A DNA stretch of 64,000 nt from Cupriavidus pampae (GTDB lineage: Bacteria > Pseudomonadota > Gammaproteobacteria > Burkholderiales > Burkholderiaceae), in NCBI RefSeq assembly GCF_914271485.1, contig NZ_CAJZAG010000013.1:159166-223165 (forward strand). Direction: 5' to 3'. The notes beneath the pieces were generated by a model that did not search any database, had not been told where the DNA came from, and saw nothing but the letters and a program-made list of their open reading frames with translations. The first letter of the stretch is position 1, and every line of letters begins with the position of its first letter. The position numbers and the translations under genes are program-made. Positions 51,693 through 59,659 of the stretch are shown here, in pieces.

Positions 51693-52877
51693 TCAGCTCG
51701 ACAGCCTGACACGCCCGAATGCAGCCAGAATGGTCAGGTCATAACCAATCTTCAAAACACCGCAGGCTACCAATGGGGCTCCGGCCCAACCCATTGCCAT
51801 GAGCCCGCCGGCAAGCGCCGGACTAATCGCGGCGGCGAGGCTACGTGGCACTGCAGTCAGACTTGCCGCCGCGGCTCGCTCGGCGGGGGTGACCACCGCC
51901 ATCACGAATGCCGTCCGCGTTGGCACATCCATTTGGGACAGAGCACTGCGCGCCAGCAGCAATAGCAACGTCAGCGTCAACGACGGTGAGAATGCGGCGG
52001 CAATCAGGAACGCACTAGAGGGTATGTGCGTGAACACCATGGTGTTCACCAGACCGATCTTACGGGCTAGCGGAACAGCGGCGAACTGGGAGGCTGTTGT
52101 GAGTAGTCCGGCCCAGAAAAAAAACTGGCCCGCCGTGCCCGGGGACATCCCGAAACGCTGCATTAGCCAGAGCGACAGCAAGGCATTGACGACCAGGCCA
52201 CCTGCAAACGCATCCACACTGAACAGCATCGCGAGTCGGATCACGATTCGGCGTGATGGGCCCAGTGGTGCGGCTGTCGATGTCGACTGCGGATGTGGTT
52301 CAGGCAACCGCGCGTAGAGCGCCCAGAGAGCAATACCCGTCAAAGCGTAGACGACAAACATCAAGCGCACGGCATCGAGAAACGGCAAGCCAGCATGCTT
52401 GGCAAGCGAGGCCGGTACTGCTGCGGCCAGCGCCCCAAATGCAGCGGACAGCGAGCCCGCTATACCGTAGCGTGCGAACAAAGCGGTGCGTGCGTCGGGT
52501 GCCGCGGCCCCGGCAAGTCGTGCCTGCTCCAGCGGCAGGAATACGCTGACATCCCCCGAGCTTGGGTTTAGCGTGCCGACAAAGGCAACAATCAGCAGCG
52601 GCCAAAGCGAAGACAGACCCGCAAAAGCCGCCCCGGTCGCGCACATCAGGACCGCCGCAAACATCAGCAGGCGACGTTGTGAAAAGCGGCTCCCGATGAG
52701 TCCGACCAGAATGGTTGCGATGGCGGAGCCAATCAGCGTGACGCTGCTGATTAGCCCCACGGCGAACTGGTCGAAGCCGAGCGCCAGCAGGTAGGCGGGC
52801 AAGAGTACAGCCACGAATCCATCGCAGAACCCACGCAGTGCCCGCCCGGCAAGCAGCGGCGTTATTTCCTGTGGCAT
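51693..52877 (-). CDS. MFS transporter, 394 aa
   Basis: Twelve hydrophobic segments are visible, with motif A as GLIGSRFSQRRLLMFAAVL and further helices such as LLTTASQFAAVPLARKIGLVNTMVF. FMSxVTPAERAAAASLTAVPRSLAAAISPALAGGLMAMGW resembles the fifth MFS motif of drug or metal-ion related exporters. Its ATG overlaps the stop of a truncated chromate-transporter (chrA) remnant as TAATG, so it was the second gene of a chr operon. MFS genes next to chrA are known in Burkholderiales; a role in chromate or another oxyanion is an inference. Confidence 0.86.
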   Translation of the reverse strand: MPQEITPLLAGRALRGFCDGFVAVLLPAYLLALGFDQFAVGLISSVTLIGSAIATILVGLIGSRFSQRRLLMFAAVLMCATGAAFAGLSSLWPLLIVAFVGTLNPSSGDVSVFLPLEQARLAGAAAPDARTALFARYGIAGSLSAAFGALAAAVPASLAKHAGLPFLDAVRLMFVVYALTGIALWALYARLPEPHPQSTSTAAPLGPSRRIVIRLAMLFSVDAFAGGLVVNALLSLWLMQRFGMSPGTAGQFFFWAGLLTTASQFAAVPLARKIGLVNTMVFTHIPSSAFLIAAAFSPSLTLTLLLLLARSALSQMDVPTRTAFVMAVVTPAERAAAASLTAVPRSLAAAISPALAGGLMAMGWAGAPLVACGVLKIGYDLTILAAFGRVRLSS

Positions 52878-53043
52878 TAGTGATGCAGCAGCGGATAGGC
52901 TGCGAGGCCAATCAGTGCCGCGCCCGCGACGATCATCGGTTCAGGCAGCTTCTTGAACTTCAAGAGCAGGGCTACAGTGACGAGCGCCAGCAGCGTGGAA
53001 GAGAAGTCATGCAACCAGCTTAGTGGGTTGTAGTCCCCGCTTC
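52877..53043 (-). pseudogene. C-terminal remnant of chromate transporter ChrA
   Basis: Upstream of the MFS start a short minus-strand frame reads DYNPLSWLHDFSSTLLALVTVALLLKF-KKLPEPMIVAGAALIGLAAYPLLHH and stops in TAATG. The KLPEPMIVAGAALIGLAAYP ending is characteristic of ChrA from memory. An in-frame TGA lies just before DYNPL, at about 53041, and no upstream ChrA sequence is present. Only the last ~45 of about 400 residues survive. The 123 bases beyond, up to 53166, hold no gene apart from a doubtful second tail ending at 53097. Confidence 0.62.
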
Positions 53044-53166
53044 AACGTTGTAGCGATCTCTACATCCAGTCTTGGGATGGATTCGATGCTGTTTGCTTAC
53101 TTGATGGCGAAACGCACCGTGACGGTCTTGCCGTCGGCAAACTTGACGGTCGCGACACCTCCCAGC

Positions 53167-54255
53167 CTACTCGTGTGCCATGGGCTTGAAGTCGATGTAG
53201 TGGCGTTCGGTGCCGCCCCAGAAGGCACTGCGCTCATATTGCGTAAGACCGTGGTTATTGCGCAATCGCTCGGGAAGATCGGGGTTGGAGGAGAACCATC
53301 TTCCGAATGCCACAAGATCGGCATCCCCACGCGTGAGGATGGCCTCTGCACCGGCACGGTCGAAGCCGCCAGCAGCAACGATCGGCCCGTCAAAGTGTTC
53401 TCTCAAGTGAGCGGATGCTGTCGGCTCAGCACCCTCCGTGAGCGTTTCGGTTCCCATGACACGCGGCTCTATGACGTGTAGATACGCGAGGCCGAACTCG
53501 TTAAGACGTTTTGTGAAATAGCTGAACGTGCTTTGCGGGTTGCTATCCGAAATGCCGCCCCACTTGCCACTTGGTGACACGCGTACGCCGACGCGGTCTG
53601 CACCCCAGACCGACGCGAGTGCCTCCACCAGTTCAAGCGAGAACCGGGCACGTTTTTCAATGCTGCCGCCATACGCATCGGTCCGCTTGTTGGTCCCGTC
53701 TTGCAGAAAGGTATCGGCAAGATATCCATTAGCGTTGTGCAATTCGATGCCGTCGAAGCCCGCATCGCGCGCCCGTGTCGCGGCAACGCGGAAGGATTCA
53801 ATGATCGCCGGTATCTCGTCGGTGCCGACGGCTCGATGAGGAGAATTTGGAACCCAGCCATTCCGCGTAAGAACAGTTGTCTCGAACGGCACGACCGACG
53901 GAGCAATTGGCAGGCTTCCGTGGCTTAGATCTACGTGGGACTGGCGACCATCATGGGCGATTTGCACAAAAATGCGCGCTCGCCGTTGGTGAACGGCGGC
54001 GGTAACCTGGCCCCAGGCGGCGACGTGTGCGTCGGTATAGATACCAGGCGCGCCCTGGTATCCGCGACTGTCGTACGATGGGTGTGCACTCTCGGTAATC
54101 AGCAAGCCGCCATCCGAAGAACGTTGCCGGTAGTATTCCACCATCATTGCGCTTGGGCTGTCGTCTTCGTTGGCGCGCAGGCGAGTCATCGGGGCATGAA
54201 CGACGCGGTGATTCAGCGTATGGGGCCCTACGGCAACCGGCGAGAATAGTTTCAT
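53167..54255 (-). CDS. Old Yellow Enzyme-family NADH:flavin oxidoreductase
   Basis: The ATG at 54255 (MKLFSPVAVGPHTLNHRVVHAPMTRLRA) is the canonical OYE start, giving 362 residues; the frame is open 28 codons further without support. FMN-site and substrate-site segments are present: ESAHPSYDSRGYQGAPGIY, QIAHDGRQSHVD, GFDGIELHNANGYLADTFLQDGTNKRTDAYGGS (His/Asn pair) and VAAGGFDRAGAEAIL. Such enzymes reduce activated alkenes, nitro-esters and maleimides with NAD(P)H. It is a divergent paralogue of the OYE at 55.8-56.9 kb and the last gene of a leftward series that includes GST and two SDRs. Confidence 0.92.
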   Translation of the reverse strand: MKLFSPVAVGPHTLNHRVVHAPMTRLRANEDDSPSAMMVEYYRQRSSDGGLLITESAHPSYDSRGYQGAPGIYTDAHVAAWGQVTAAVHQRRARIFVQIAHDGRQSHVDLSHGSLPIAPSVVPFETTVLTRNGWVPNSPHRAVGTDEIPAIIESFRVAATRARDAGFDGIELHNANGYLADTFLQDGTNKRTDAYGGSIEKRARFSLELVEALASVWGADRVGVRVSPSGKWGGISDSNPQSTFSYFTKRLNEFGLAYLHVIEPRVMGTETLTEGAEPTASAHLREHFDGPIVAAGGFDRAGAEAILTRGDADLVAFGRWFSSNPDLPERLRNNHGLTQYERSAFWGGTERHYIDFKPMAHE

Positions 54256-54344
54256 TTTGGGGAAATATGTAAGGAAGTGCGGTGGCCATCTTTCGCGAAA
54301 GAACCGTGTATGGCTTCCGTAATGACGGCCACCTACCAAAGCAA

Positions 54345-54977
54345 TCAGGCTGACGTACTCGCACGAGCTGAAACGGCGTCATGCCATCGTTTCAGTGCGT
54401 CGTGACTCTCGGGAATTGGCATCGAAAATGCCTTCGTCGCAAAGTCCAGCGTCACCAGCGCAGTGATGTCGGCTGCAGAGAAAGTGTTTCCTGCCACGAA
54501 CGTGCTGCGACTCAGTTGAGCATCGAGATCGTTATAGAAGTTGACCACGCGCTGCCTGCTGCGCTCAACGAGCTCTGGAATCTGGTCGTAGCCGTGAGGT
54601 CCGGACAAGGCGCGTCCCTTGAGCCCAGGCGCGTTGTTACGCACACCTTCCATAACGGCCGCGAACCCTTCAATTTCCATGCGTCGTTCCCACATCGCGA
54701 CGACTGCCTTTTCGGCCGCCGTCGTGCCGTATAGCGAGGGCGTCGGGTGTGCATCGTCCAGATAACGCATGATGGTGGACGCCTCCCCGATCGCGGTGCC
54801 GTCGTCCAGGACTAGCGTCGGCACGACACTGCGGGGATTGATGGCGCGATAGGCCTCGGAGTTCTGCTCTCGCGTCCCCAGGTCTACGGGTAAGAGTTCG
54901 ACTTCGATGCCTTTCTCTGCGATCAGGATTCTCACTCGGCGCGCGTTGGGCGATCCGTTTGCATGGTAGAGCTTCAT
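54345..54977 (-). CDS. glutathione S-transferase
   Basis: The ATG at 54977 gives 210 residues: MKLYHANGSPNARRVRILIAEKGIEVELLPVDL is the thioredoxin-like GST N-domain, with SPNARR near the catalytic Ser/Tyr. NPRSVVPTLVLDDGTAIGEASTIMRYLDD contains the cis-Pro and glutathione gamma-Glu recognition (E-S/A). The C-domain helical bundle has FVAGNTFSAADITALVTLDFA with the N-capping Asp. A cytoplasmic role in conjugating electrophiles fits the company of two Old Yellow Enzymes. It lies 13 bases after the SDR at 55.7 kb, so the two are co-transcribed. Confidence 0.93.
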   Translation of the reverse strand: MKLYHANGSPNARRVRILIAEKGIEVELLPVDLGTREQNSEAYRAINPRSVVPTLVLDDGTAIGEASTIMRYLDDAHPTPSLYGTTAAEKAVVAMWERRMEIEGFAAVMEGVRNNAPGLKGRALSGPHGYDQIPELVERSRQRVVNFYNDLDAQLSRSTFVAGNTFSAADITALVTLDFATKAFSMPIPESHDALKRWHDAVSARASTSA

Positions 54978-54990
54978 CAATTGACTCCGA

Positions 54991-55737
54991 TTAGAGTTTG
55001 GAACCGCCATCGACGCGCAGCGTCTCGCCCGTGATCCACCGGGCCTGGTCGGATGCAAGAAATTCGATGGCAGCGCCGATGTCGCTGGGATCAGCCATGC
55101 GCTTGAGAGCCTGCATGCCGAGCGTGAAGGCCTTGCCCTCGTCGCTCTTGGCAAAGCTGGACATGTCCGTTGGCACGACACCAGGGGCTACCGCATTCAC
55201 GCGGATCCCCCGCTCGCCGAGGGTGGCGGCGAAGTGCTTGACGAGCGTGTCGATCGCGCCCTTGGTGGCCGCATAAGCGGACAGCGTTCCCATGGCCGAA
55301 TGCGCGGCAAGCGATGACAGCAGGACCACGCTGCTCCCTTTGCACATGGCGGGCAGCAACTGCTGCACCAGGAAGAATGGCGCCCGTACATTCACTGCGA
55401 AGAGATTGTCGAAATCCTCCACGGTGGTGTCTTCGATGGGTGCGGCCAGCGCAATGCCGGCGTTGGCCACCAGGATGTCGAGGCGCGAACCGATGATGGC
55501 CCTGGCTTGCTGCGCGAGCTTGTGCGGACCATCGGGGGCACGCAGATCTGCGGCGATGGCCTCGGCCTTGCCGCCGAGCGTCCGGATTTCGGCAACCACT
55601 GCCTCGGCTTCGCTCGCGGCACTGCTGTAGTGAACCAGCACCTGAGCACCCGCCTTCGCTAGCGCCAATGCGCTCGCGCGACCGATTCCCCGCGATGCGC
55701 CTGTTACCAGTGCGGTCTTGCCAGTGAGAGTTTTCAT
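54991..55737 (-). CDS. SDR-family oxidoreductase
   Basis: This 248-residue classical short-chain dehydrogenase has TGASRGIGRASALALA (TGxxxGxG), LVANAGIALAAP (NAG), a catalytic Ser in VLLSSLAAHSAMG and Y-x-x-x-K as YAATKGA. It ends in RWITGETLRVDGGSKL. The Rossmann acceptor region (VLVHYSSAASEAEAVV) suggests NADP preference through Ser, though this is uncertain. Substrate is unknown; context with OYE and GST suggests carbonyl reduction of reactive aldehydes or ketones. It sits in the middle of the leftward operon 57.6 to 53.2 kb. Confidence 0.93.
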   Translation of the reverse strand: MKTLTGKTALVTGASRGIGRASALALAKAGAQVLVHYSSAASEAEAVVAEIRTLGGKAEAIAADLRAPDGPHKLAQQARAIIGSRLDILVANAGIALAAPIEDTTVEDFDNLFAVNVRAPFFLVQQLLPAMCKGSSVVLLSSLAAHSAMGTLSAYAATKGAIDTLVKHFAATLGERGIRVNAVAPGVVPTDMSSFAKSDEGKAFTLGMQALKRMADPSDIGAAIEFLASDQARWITGETLRVDGGSKL

Positions 55738-55755
55738 GTTTGACAGTTCCTGTAT

Positions 55756-56853
55756 TCAGACGCCTTGCCAGGCGGGGTAGTCGGTGTAGCCGCGCGAATC
55801 GCCGCCGTAGAACGTGTTGCGGTCGTAGGGATTGAGCGGTTGCCCGTCGCGGATTCGCGATGGAAGGTCCGGGTTGGCGATGAAAGACCGTCCGAACGCG
55901 ACGGCATCGATGTGCCCGTGTCCGATCTCCAATTGCGCCTCGTCGCCGTTGAATCCGCCAGCGGCGATCACCGGGCCGTCGAAATGCGCTCGCAGATCGC
56001 GCGCCGCGACGGAGCGGATGTCCTCGGCAACGTCTTCCGATCCAACGACGCGGGGTTCGACCACATGCAGATAGGCCAGACCCTTGCCTGAGAGCGCTCC
56101 GGCGATGTAACGAAAATCGGATTCGGGATCGCTGTTCGACATGCCGTTGAAGTGGCTGCTTGGCGTCAGCCGCACGCCCACGCGTCCGTCGCCCCAGACC
56201 GCTCGCACGGCATCAACGATCTCGATCAGCAAGCGAGCGCGATTCTCGATTGGGCCGCCGTACCGGTCTGTACGACGATTACTGCCGTCCTGAAGGAACT
56301 GGTCGATCAGGTAGCCATTGGCAGCGTGGATTTCCACGCCGTCGAAGCCGGCTTGCTGCGCTCGCTTTGCAGCGCCGACGTACTCCTCAATGACTGCCGC
56401 GATCTCGGTGGTTTCGAGAGCCCGTCCCGGCGATGCAGGTACCCATCCTTCGCTAGTGAAGGCAACGCCCTCGTAAGGAACGACCGATGCCGTTACCGGC
56501 GCCGCGCCTGCGAGCAGGCTGGAGTGCGCAGTTCTGCCAACGTGCCAGAGTTGGGCGATCATGTGCGCGCCGCGTGCATGCACGGCCGTCACGATTTCTT
56601 GCCAGGCGTAGCGCTGCGCGTCGGTATAGAGGCCGGGTGCGCCGAGGTAGCCGCGCCCAGTTGCCGACACCGTGGTGGCTTCGCTGATGATGAGGCCGCC
56701 CGCGGACGCGCGTTGCGCGTAGTAGTCGCGCATCAGCGCATTCGGAATGTCGCCGTCTCGATCGGCACGGAGGCGCGTTAGCGGTGCCATGACCACGCGG
56801 TGGCCAAGCTGGATCTGGCCCAATGCCAGCGGGCTGAATAGTGTGTTGGACAT
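55756..56853 (-). CDS. Old Yellow Enzyme-family alkene reductase, NemA-like
   Basis: This 365-residue flavoprotein starts MSNTLFSPLALGQIQLGHRVVMAPLTRLRADRDGDIPN. It has the OYE hallmarks SEATTVSATGRGYLGAPGLY, QLWHVGRTAHSS, GFDGVEIHAANGYLIDQFLQDGSNRRTDRYGG and VIAAGGFNGDEAQLEIG, the His-Asn pair lying in EIHAANGY. It resembles E. coli NemA more closely than its paralogue at 53.2 kb does. Family role: NAD(P)H-dependent reduction of enones, maleimide and nitrate esters. It is separated from the upstream SDR by only 6 bases. Confidence 0.94.
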   Translation of the reverse strand: MSNTLFSPLALGQIQLGHRVVMAPLTRLRADRDGDIPNALMRDYYAQRASAGGLIISEATTVSATGRGYLGAPGLYTDAQRYAWQEIVTAVHARGAHMIAQLWHVGRTAHSSLLAGAAPVTASVVPYEGVAFTSEGWVPASPGRALETTEIAAVIEEYVGAAKRAQQAGFDGVEIHAANGYLIDQFLQDGSNRRTDRYGGPIENRARLLIEIVDAVRAVWGDGRVGVRLTPSSHFNGMSNSDPESDFRYIAGALSGKGLAYLHVVEPRVVGSEDVAEDIRSVAARDLRAHFDGPVIAAGGFNGDEAQLEIGHGHIDAVAFGRSFIANPDLPSRIRDGQPLNPYDRNTFYGGDSRGYTDYPAWQGV

Positions 56854-56859
56854 TTGATA

Positions 56860-57606
56860 TCAGCCTGCAGTCTTGCCGCCGTCAACGGTGAGGATCTGCC
56901 CCGTCACAAACGTGGCGCCTTCGGATGCCAGGTAGAGCACTGCCGCGGCAATTTCCTCCGGCTTGCCGACGCGGGCGAGCGGTACGCCGCTGGCGAGTGC
57001 CGCTTTCCGTTCCGGCGTCCCGGTGAAGCGGTCGAGCATGCCGGTCTCCGTCGGCCCGGGCGCGACAGCATTGACGCGTACACCCGTGGCCGCGACTTCG
57101 AGCGCCGCCGACTTCGTGATGCCTTCCACTGCATGCTTGCTGCCCGCATACACCGAGGCATAGGCGGCGCCTTCATGACCGTAGGTCGATGAAATATTGA
57201 TGACGTTGCCCGAGCCCTGGGCGGTCATGACGCGCAATTCGTGCTTGAGGCTCAGCAACGTCCCTAGGACATTGGTGTCGAACGTCGCGGCGTAGCTTTC
57301 CGCGGTTTGCTCCGTTATACGGCCGGGCGTGCCTTCCGTGCCGGCGTTGTTGACAGCAACATCGAGACGGCCGAAGCGTGTGACGACCTGGTCGACCAGC
57401 TGGCCTACCTCTTCGTCATGGCGAACATCGGCTTGCACGAACACTGCGTCGGCGCCCAGCTTGCGCAACTCGGTTTCGAGTGCCGCACCTTCGGCCGGAC
57501 GACGGCCCGACACAACGAGCCGTGCGCCGGAGCGGGCAAAAGCAAGGGCGGTTGCACGACCGATGCCGGTCAGTGCGCCAGTGATGAGAACGACGGGACT
57601 ATCCAC
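56860..57606 (-). CDS. SDR-family oxidoreductase, GTG start
   Basis: GTG at 57606 is preferred over the ATG at 57639. It has AGGAG 6 bases upstream, and the related leader at 41.4 kb has ATG at exactly this position. The 248-residue protein starts VDSPVVLITGALTGIGRATALAFARSGARLVVSGRRP, with NNAGTEGTPGRI, NISSTYGHEGAAYASVYAGSKHAV (Tyr and Lys of YxxxK) and FVTGQILTVDGGKTAG. The basic RR pair after the second strand suggests NADPH use. It is the first gene of the electrophile-reduction operon (SDR, OYE, SDR, GST, OYE). No adjacent regulator gene survives; a paralogous leader lies beside the LysR at 40.3-41.3 kb. Confidence 0.92.
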   Translation of the reverse strand: MDSPVVLITGALTGIGRATALAFARSGARLVVSGRRPAEGAALETELRKLGADAVFVQADVRHDEEVGQLVDQVVTRFGRLDVAVNNAGTEGTPGRITEQTAESYAATFDTNVLGTLLSLKHELRVMTAQGSGNVINISSTYGHEGAAYASVYAGSKHAVEGITKSAALEVAATGVRVNAVAPGPTETGMLDRFTGTPERKAALASGVPLARVGKPEEIAAAVLYLASEGATFVTGQILTVDGGKTAG

Positions 57607-57720
57607 GAGAAGCTCCTGTAAGGTATCGCTGCGACGCATGCCTGATGTCGCGTCGGCAACGGGATCGGGGTGACCACAGGAGCTAATTTATGGGCTATCG
57701 CCGCCCAGGGATAAGACTTT
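57607..57720 (-). promoter_or_regulatory. leader/promoter region of the SDR-OYE-GST operon, duplicated at 41.3 kb
   Basis: On the minus strand this region aligns with 41305-41416, with long identical runs near the start codon and shorter ones farther out (GCATGCCC, AAGTCTT, AAATT-GCTCCTGTGGTCACC). Conservation beyond the ribosome site suggests shared regulator binding, probably of the LysR type that flanks the 41-kb copy. Confidence 0.6.
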
Positions 57721-57799
57721 GTAAGCTGAGGGGCATGCCTGTTGGGCATGGGAATAAGCCCGCGCGGCTCCATACTGCCGCCCGGGCTTCATGCCTGAC

Positions 57800-58013
57800 T
57801 CACGGCAAGACCGGCTGCGCCGTAGCCCGCGCGATGATTGCGTCCGCATCGCGTTGCAGCAGGAACCGCTGCGCCACCAGATTGTTGGCGGCCGTTGTCA
57901 CCGCCGCCACATAACCCGCCTGATTCACGTACAGCGATTCCAGCGATGGTCGGCCATCGCCAGCCGCGATGCGCGCCGCGTCGGTCTTGTGGAGCGGGAT
58001 GAACGCGCCCGTC
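57800..58013 (-). pseudogene. C-terminal remnant of an Abhydrolase_10-type protein
   Basis: The minus-strand frame reads LTGAFIPLHKTDAARIAAGD, then GRPSLESLYVNQAGYVAAVT, then LVAQRFLLQRDADAIIARAT and a stop. This is the typical ending of the alpha/beta-hydrolase-domain family (Pfam Abhydrolase_10). Only about 70 residues remain. The sequence upstream of residue LTG switches abruptly to the PfpI fragment on the other strand. Confidence 0.6.
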
Positions 58014-58130
58014 AGGTTAAAGCCGGCAAGATCGTGGCAGCGGTCTGCCACGGCCCGGCCGCACAGCTCGGCGCGAGGAACGAAGATGGCACCCCGCTGA
58101 TCAAGGGCCGCAAGATGACGTCCCTCTCTA
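58014..58130 (+). pseudogene. internal fragment of a DJ-1/PfpI gene
   Basis: The plus strand reads KAGKIVAAVCHGPAAQLGAR, then NEDGTPLIKGRKMTSLS, nearly identical to residues 123-160 of the intact gene at 47.8-48.4 kb. The DNA match is high over about 115 bases. Both ends are cut off and no start or proper stop belongs to it. Confidence 0.75.
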
Positions 58131-58145
58131 AATCATCTTGGGCCG

Positions 58146-58283
58146 CTGATCATCGCAATGCACGCCGATCTTCGCCTCGGACGCGAGCGCGTCAACATGG
58201 TGAAGTCGATCTACGCGAAGGAGGATCGTGCCTTTGAATCCGAGTGGCGCGAAGAAGGATTGCTGCTGTGGGAGCAGCAATAG
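58146..58283 (+). pseudogene. C-terminal tail of an unidentified protein
   Basis: A plus-strand frame reads LIIAMHADLRLGRERVNMVK, then SIYAKEDRAFESEWREEGLL, LWEQQ and stop. The acidic-basic helical composition looks like a genuine protein end, but I cannot name the family. It has no start of its own and adjoins the PfpI fragment. Confidence 0.45.
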
Positions 58284-58323
58284 GCCTGAAGGTGGTTGCC
58301 AAAGAAGGTGGCCGCCAAAGACA

Positions 58324-58348
58324 AAGGGCCGTCTGTTCGACGGCCCTT
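58324..58348. terminator. stem-loop AAGGGCCGTC/GACGGCCCTT
   Basis: A perfect 10-bp stem with a 5-base loop lies 40 bases after the tail ORF. It lacks a T-run on the plus strand, so it may be a decayed terminator. Around it, CCTACCACCT (58356) recurs in near-inverted form at 58412-58424. Confidence 0.4.
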
Positions 58349-58430
58349 CGAAAAAACCTACCACCTACGCGACACGACTGTCCGGCTCTGATTGCCCTAA
58401 GTGGGACGCCCCGCAGGTGGTAGGCAGGAG

Positions 58431-58490
58431 TATAGGAAAATTTTGCCGGCGCGACAACCGTCATCCAGCCTATGTCGTCGTGTTGAAACT
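58431..58490 (+). repeat. intergenic repeat, copy 2
   Basis: This is the counterpart of 48514-48575, with the same AAAATTTTGCCGGC start and CCTATG-CGTCGT end. Here it is not followed by a recognisable gene. Confidence 0.55.
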
Positions 58491-58772
58491 ATCTGTCGAA
58501 TTCAGAGAGAAACTATTTCACGCCGAGAAAAATGATGCCAGCTGCATGGCCTCCCCGAGGAACGCGGCTGACGCCGTGCCGGAGGTTCACGCGAGAGCTT
58601 CCTTATGTGCCCTACATCGGTCGGCTGTGAACGGCGCAGGCGACTGCCCCCCGTCGGCAGCTCATAGGCAATCGCGGCGGGCGGCTATCGGACCCAATAG
58701 GGTCATTCAACTTTCGGTAGACCGGACATTCGCCAGCGTCGGTGTCCTCGGTTGGATAGTGCCTGACTAGCG
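58491..58772. other. non-coding stretch
   Basis: No supported gene, repeat or terminator is seen in these 282 bases; the plus-strand frame that crosses it has no sensible protein features. Confidence 0.4.
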
Positions 58773-59312
58773 TTATCCGTGCCATTCAGTGCTGAGCATC
58801 GCGTACCGATGCTCGTCGTGCCACACACCGTGTACGAGCATGCTTTCGCGCGTCGTCCCTTCGCGACGCATGCCCAAACGCTCCATCAAGCGGATGGATC
58901 CAGTATTTTGTGTGCTTGCGTTTGAGGTTAGACGATGCAACCGCCGCTCTCCGAATGCGTACTCGATTAGCCATTTTGCCGCTTCGGTCGCATAGCCTTG
59001 ACCAGAAAAAGCCCGATTTAGCGACCATCCGATATCACCGGTCCGCTTGCTGCCAGATTCGATATACATTCCGACCTCTCCGATCATGCCCCCGCTCTCT
59101 CTCAGTTCTATCGCGAACATGAGCCAGCAGTTGTCAGCATCAGAGGTGAGCTCAGCCTGTTTCGCCAGAAACTTCAGCGCCTCGGCGTGAGGCATACGCT
59201 CAATCGGCTGCAGGCGCATGTTCTCGTGGGCGTTCCGATAGGCTAAAAAAGCCTGCAGGTCTTCTTGTCTGGGCCGGCGAATGACAAGCCGATCTGTGTA
59301 CACAAGAGTCAT
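58773..59312 (-). CDS. GNAT-family N-acetyltransferase (RimJ/RimL type)
   Basis: The ATG at 59312 gives 179 residues; ATG 59345 is an alternative with no better ribosome site. The product begins MTLVYTDRLVIRRPRQEDLQAF, the standard RimJ/RimL-like start. GEVGMYIESGSKRTGDIGWSLNRAFSGQGYATEAAKWLIEYAF contains the acetyl-CoA pyrophosphate loop (SGQGYAT, Q/RxxGxG/A variant). NTGSIRLMERLGMRREGTTRESM follows. Members acetylate protein N-termini, antibiotics or small amines. It stands alone between the scrap region and an SDR gene. Substrate unknown. Confidence 0.88.
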   Translation of the reverse strand: MTLVYTDRLVIRRPRQEDLQAFLAYRNAHENMRLQPIERMPHAEALKFLAKQAELTSDADNCWLMFAIELRESGGMIGEVGMYIESGSKRTGDIGWSLNRAFSGQGYATEAAKWLIEYAFGERRLHRLTSNASTQNTGSIRLMERLGMRREGTTRESMLVHGVWHDEHRYAMLSTEWHG

Positions 59313-59659
59313 TGTTTCTTGATTTGATTTTTGAAATGTTTTCATGCGTAGCGATTTGCGTCGAGCCCAGGCTCGCAGCTTTTCGGAAAGCCTCATACAA
59401 ACTCAACCATTCAGAACTTGCAGGCTCTCGATCTGGCTGAGGGGTAAGCCGCCCGACTATCTAACCGTTTTCCGAGTAGATGTTGATCAATTTCGAGCTA
59501 TTCCCCTTTCCTGTGGTTAGCCACAAGATGGAATGCATGCGAAGCGATCGACCAATGGCACGTGTCCGAACCAGTCGGCAGGCCCGGGAAGGTCCGTGAC
59601 GCATCTCCGTTTGATATCTCCTTCGTCAAATTGACCTAACCAATGAGAAGCACCTGAAA
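59313..59659. other. 347-base intergenic region
   Basis: This divergent gap between the GNAT and SDR genes is AT-richer than the genes and must hold both promoters. I see no clear terminator, repeat or small gene in it. Confidence 0.4.

Noticed and set aside
53097..53170. Minus-strand tail VATVKFADGKTVTVRFAIK ending at 53097
   Set aside because: It could be another gene remnant, but about 20 residues are too few to assign a family or to exclude chance.
58228..58770. 180-codon plus-strand ORF after the scrap region
   Set aside because: It crosses a stem-loop and a repeat element, has erratic composition and no motif.
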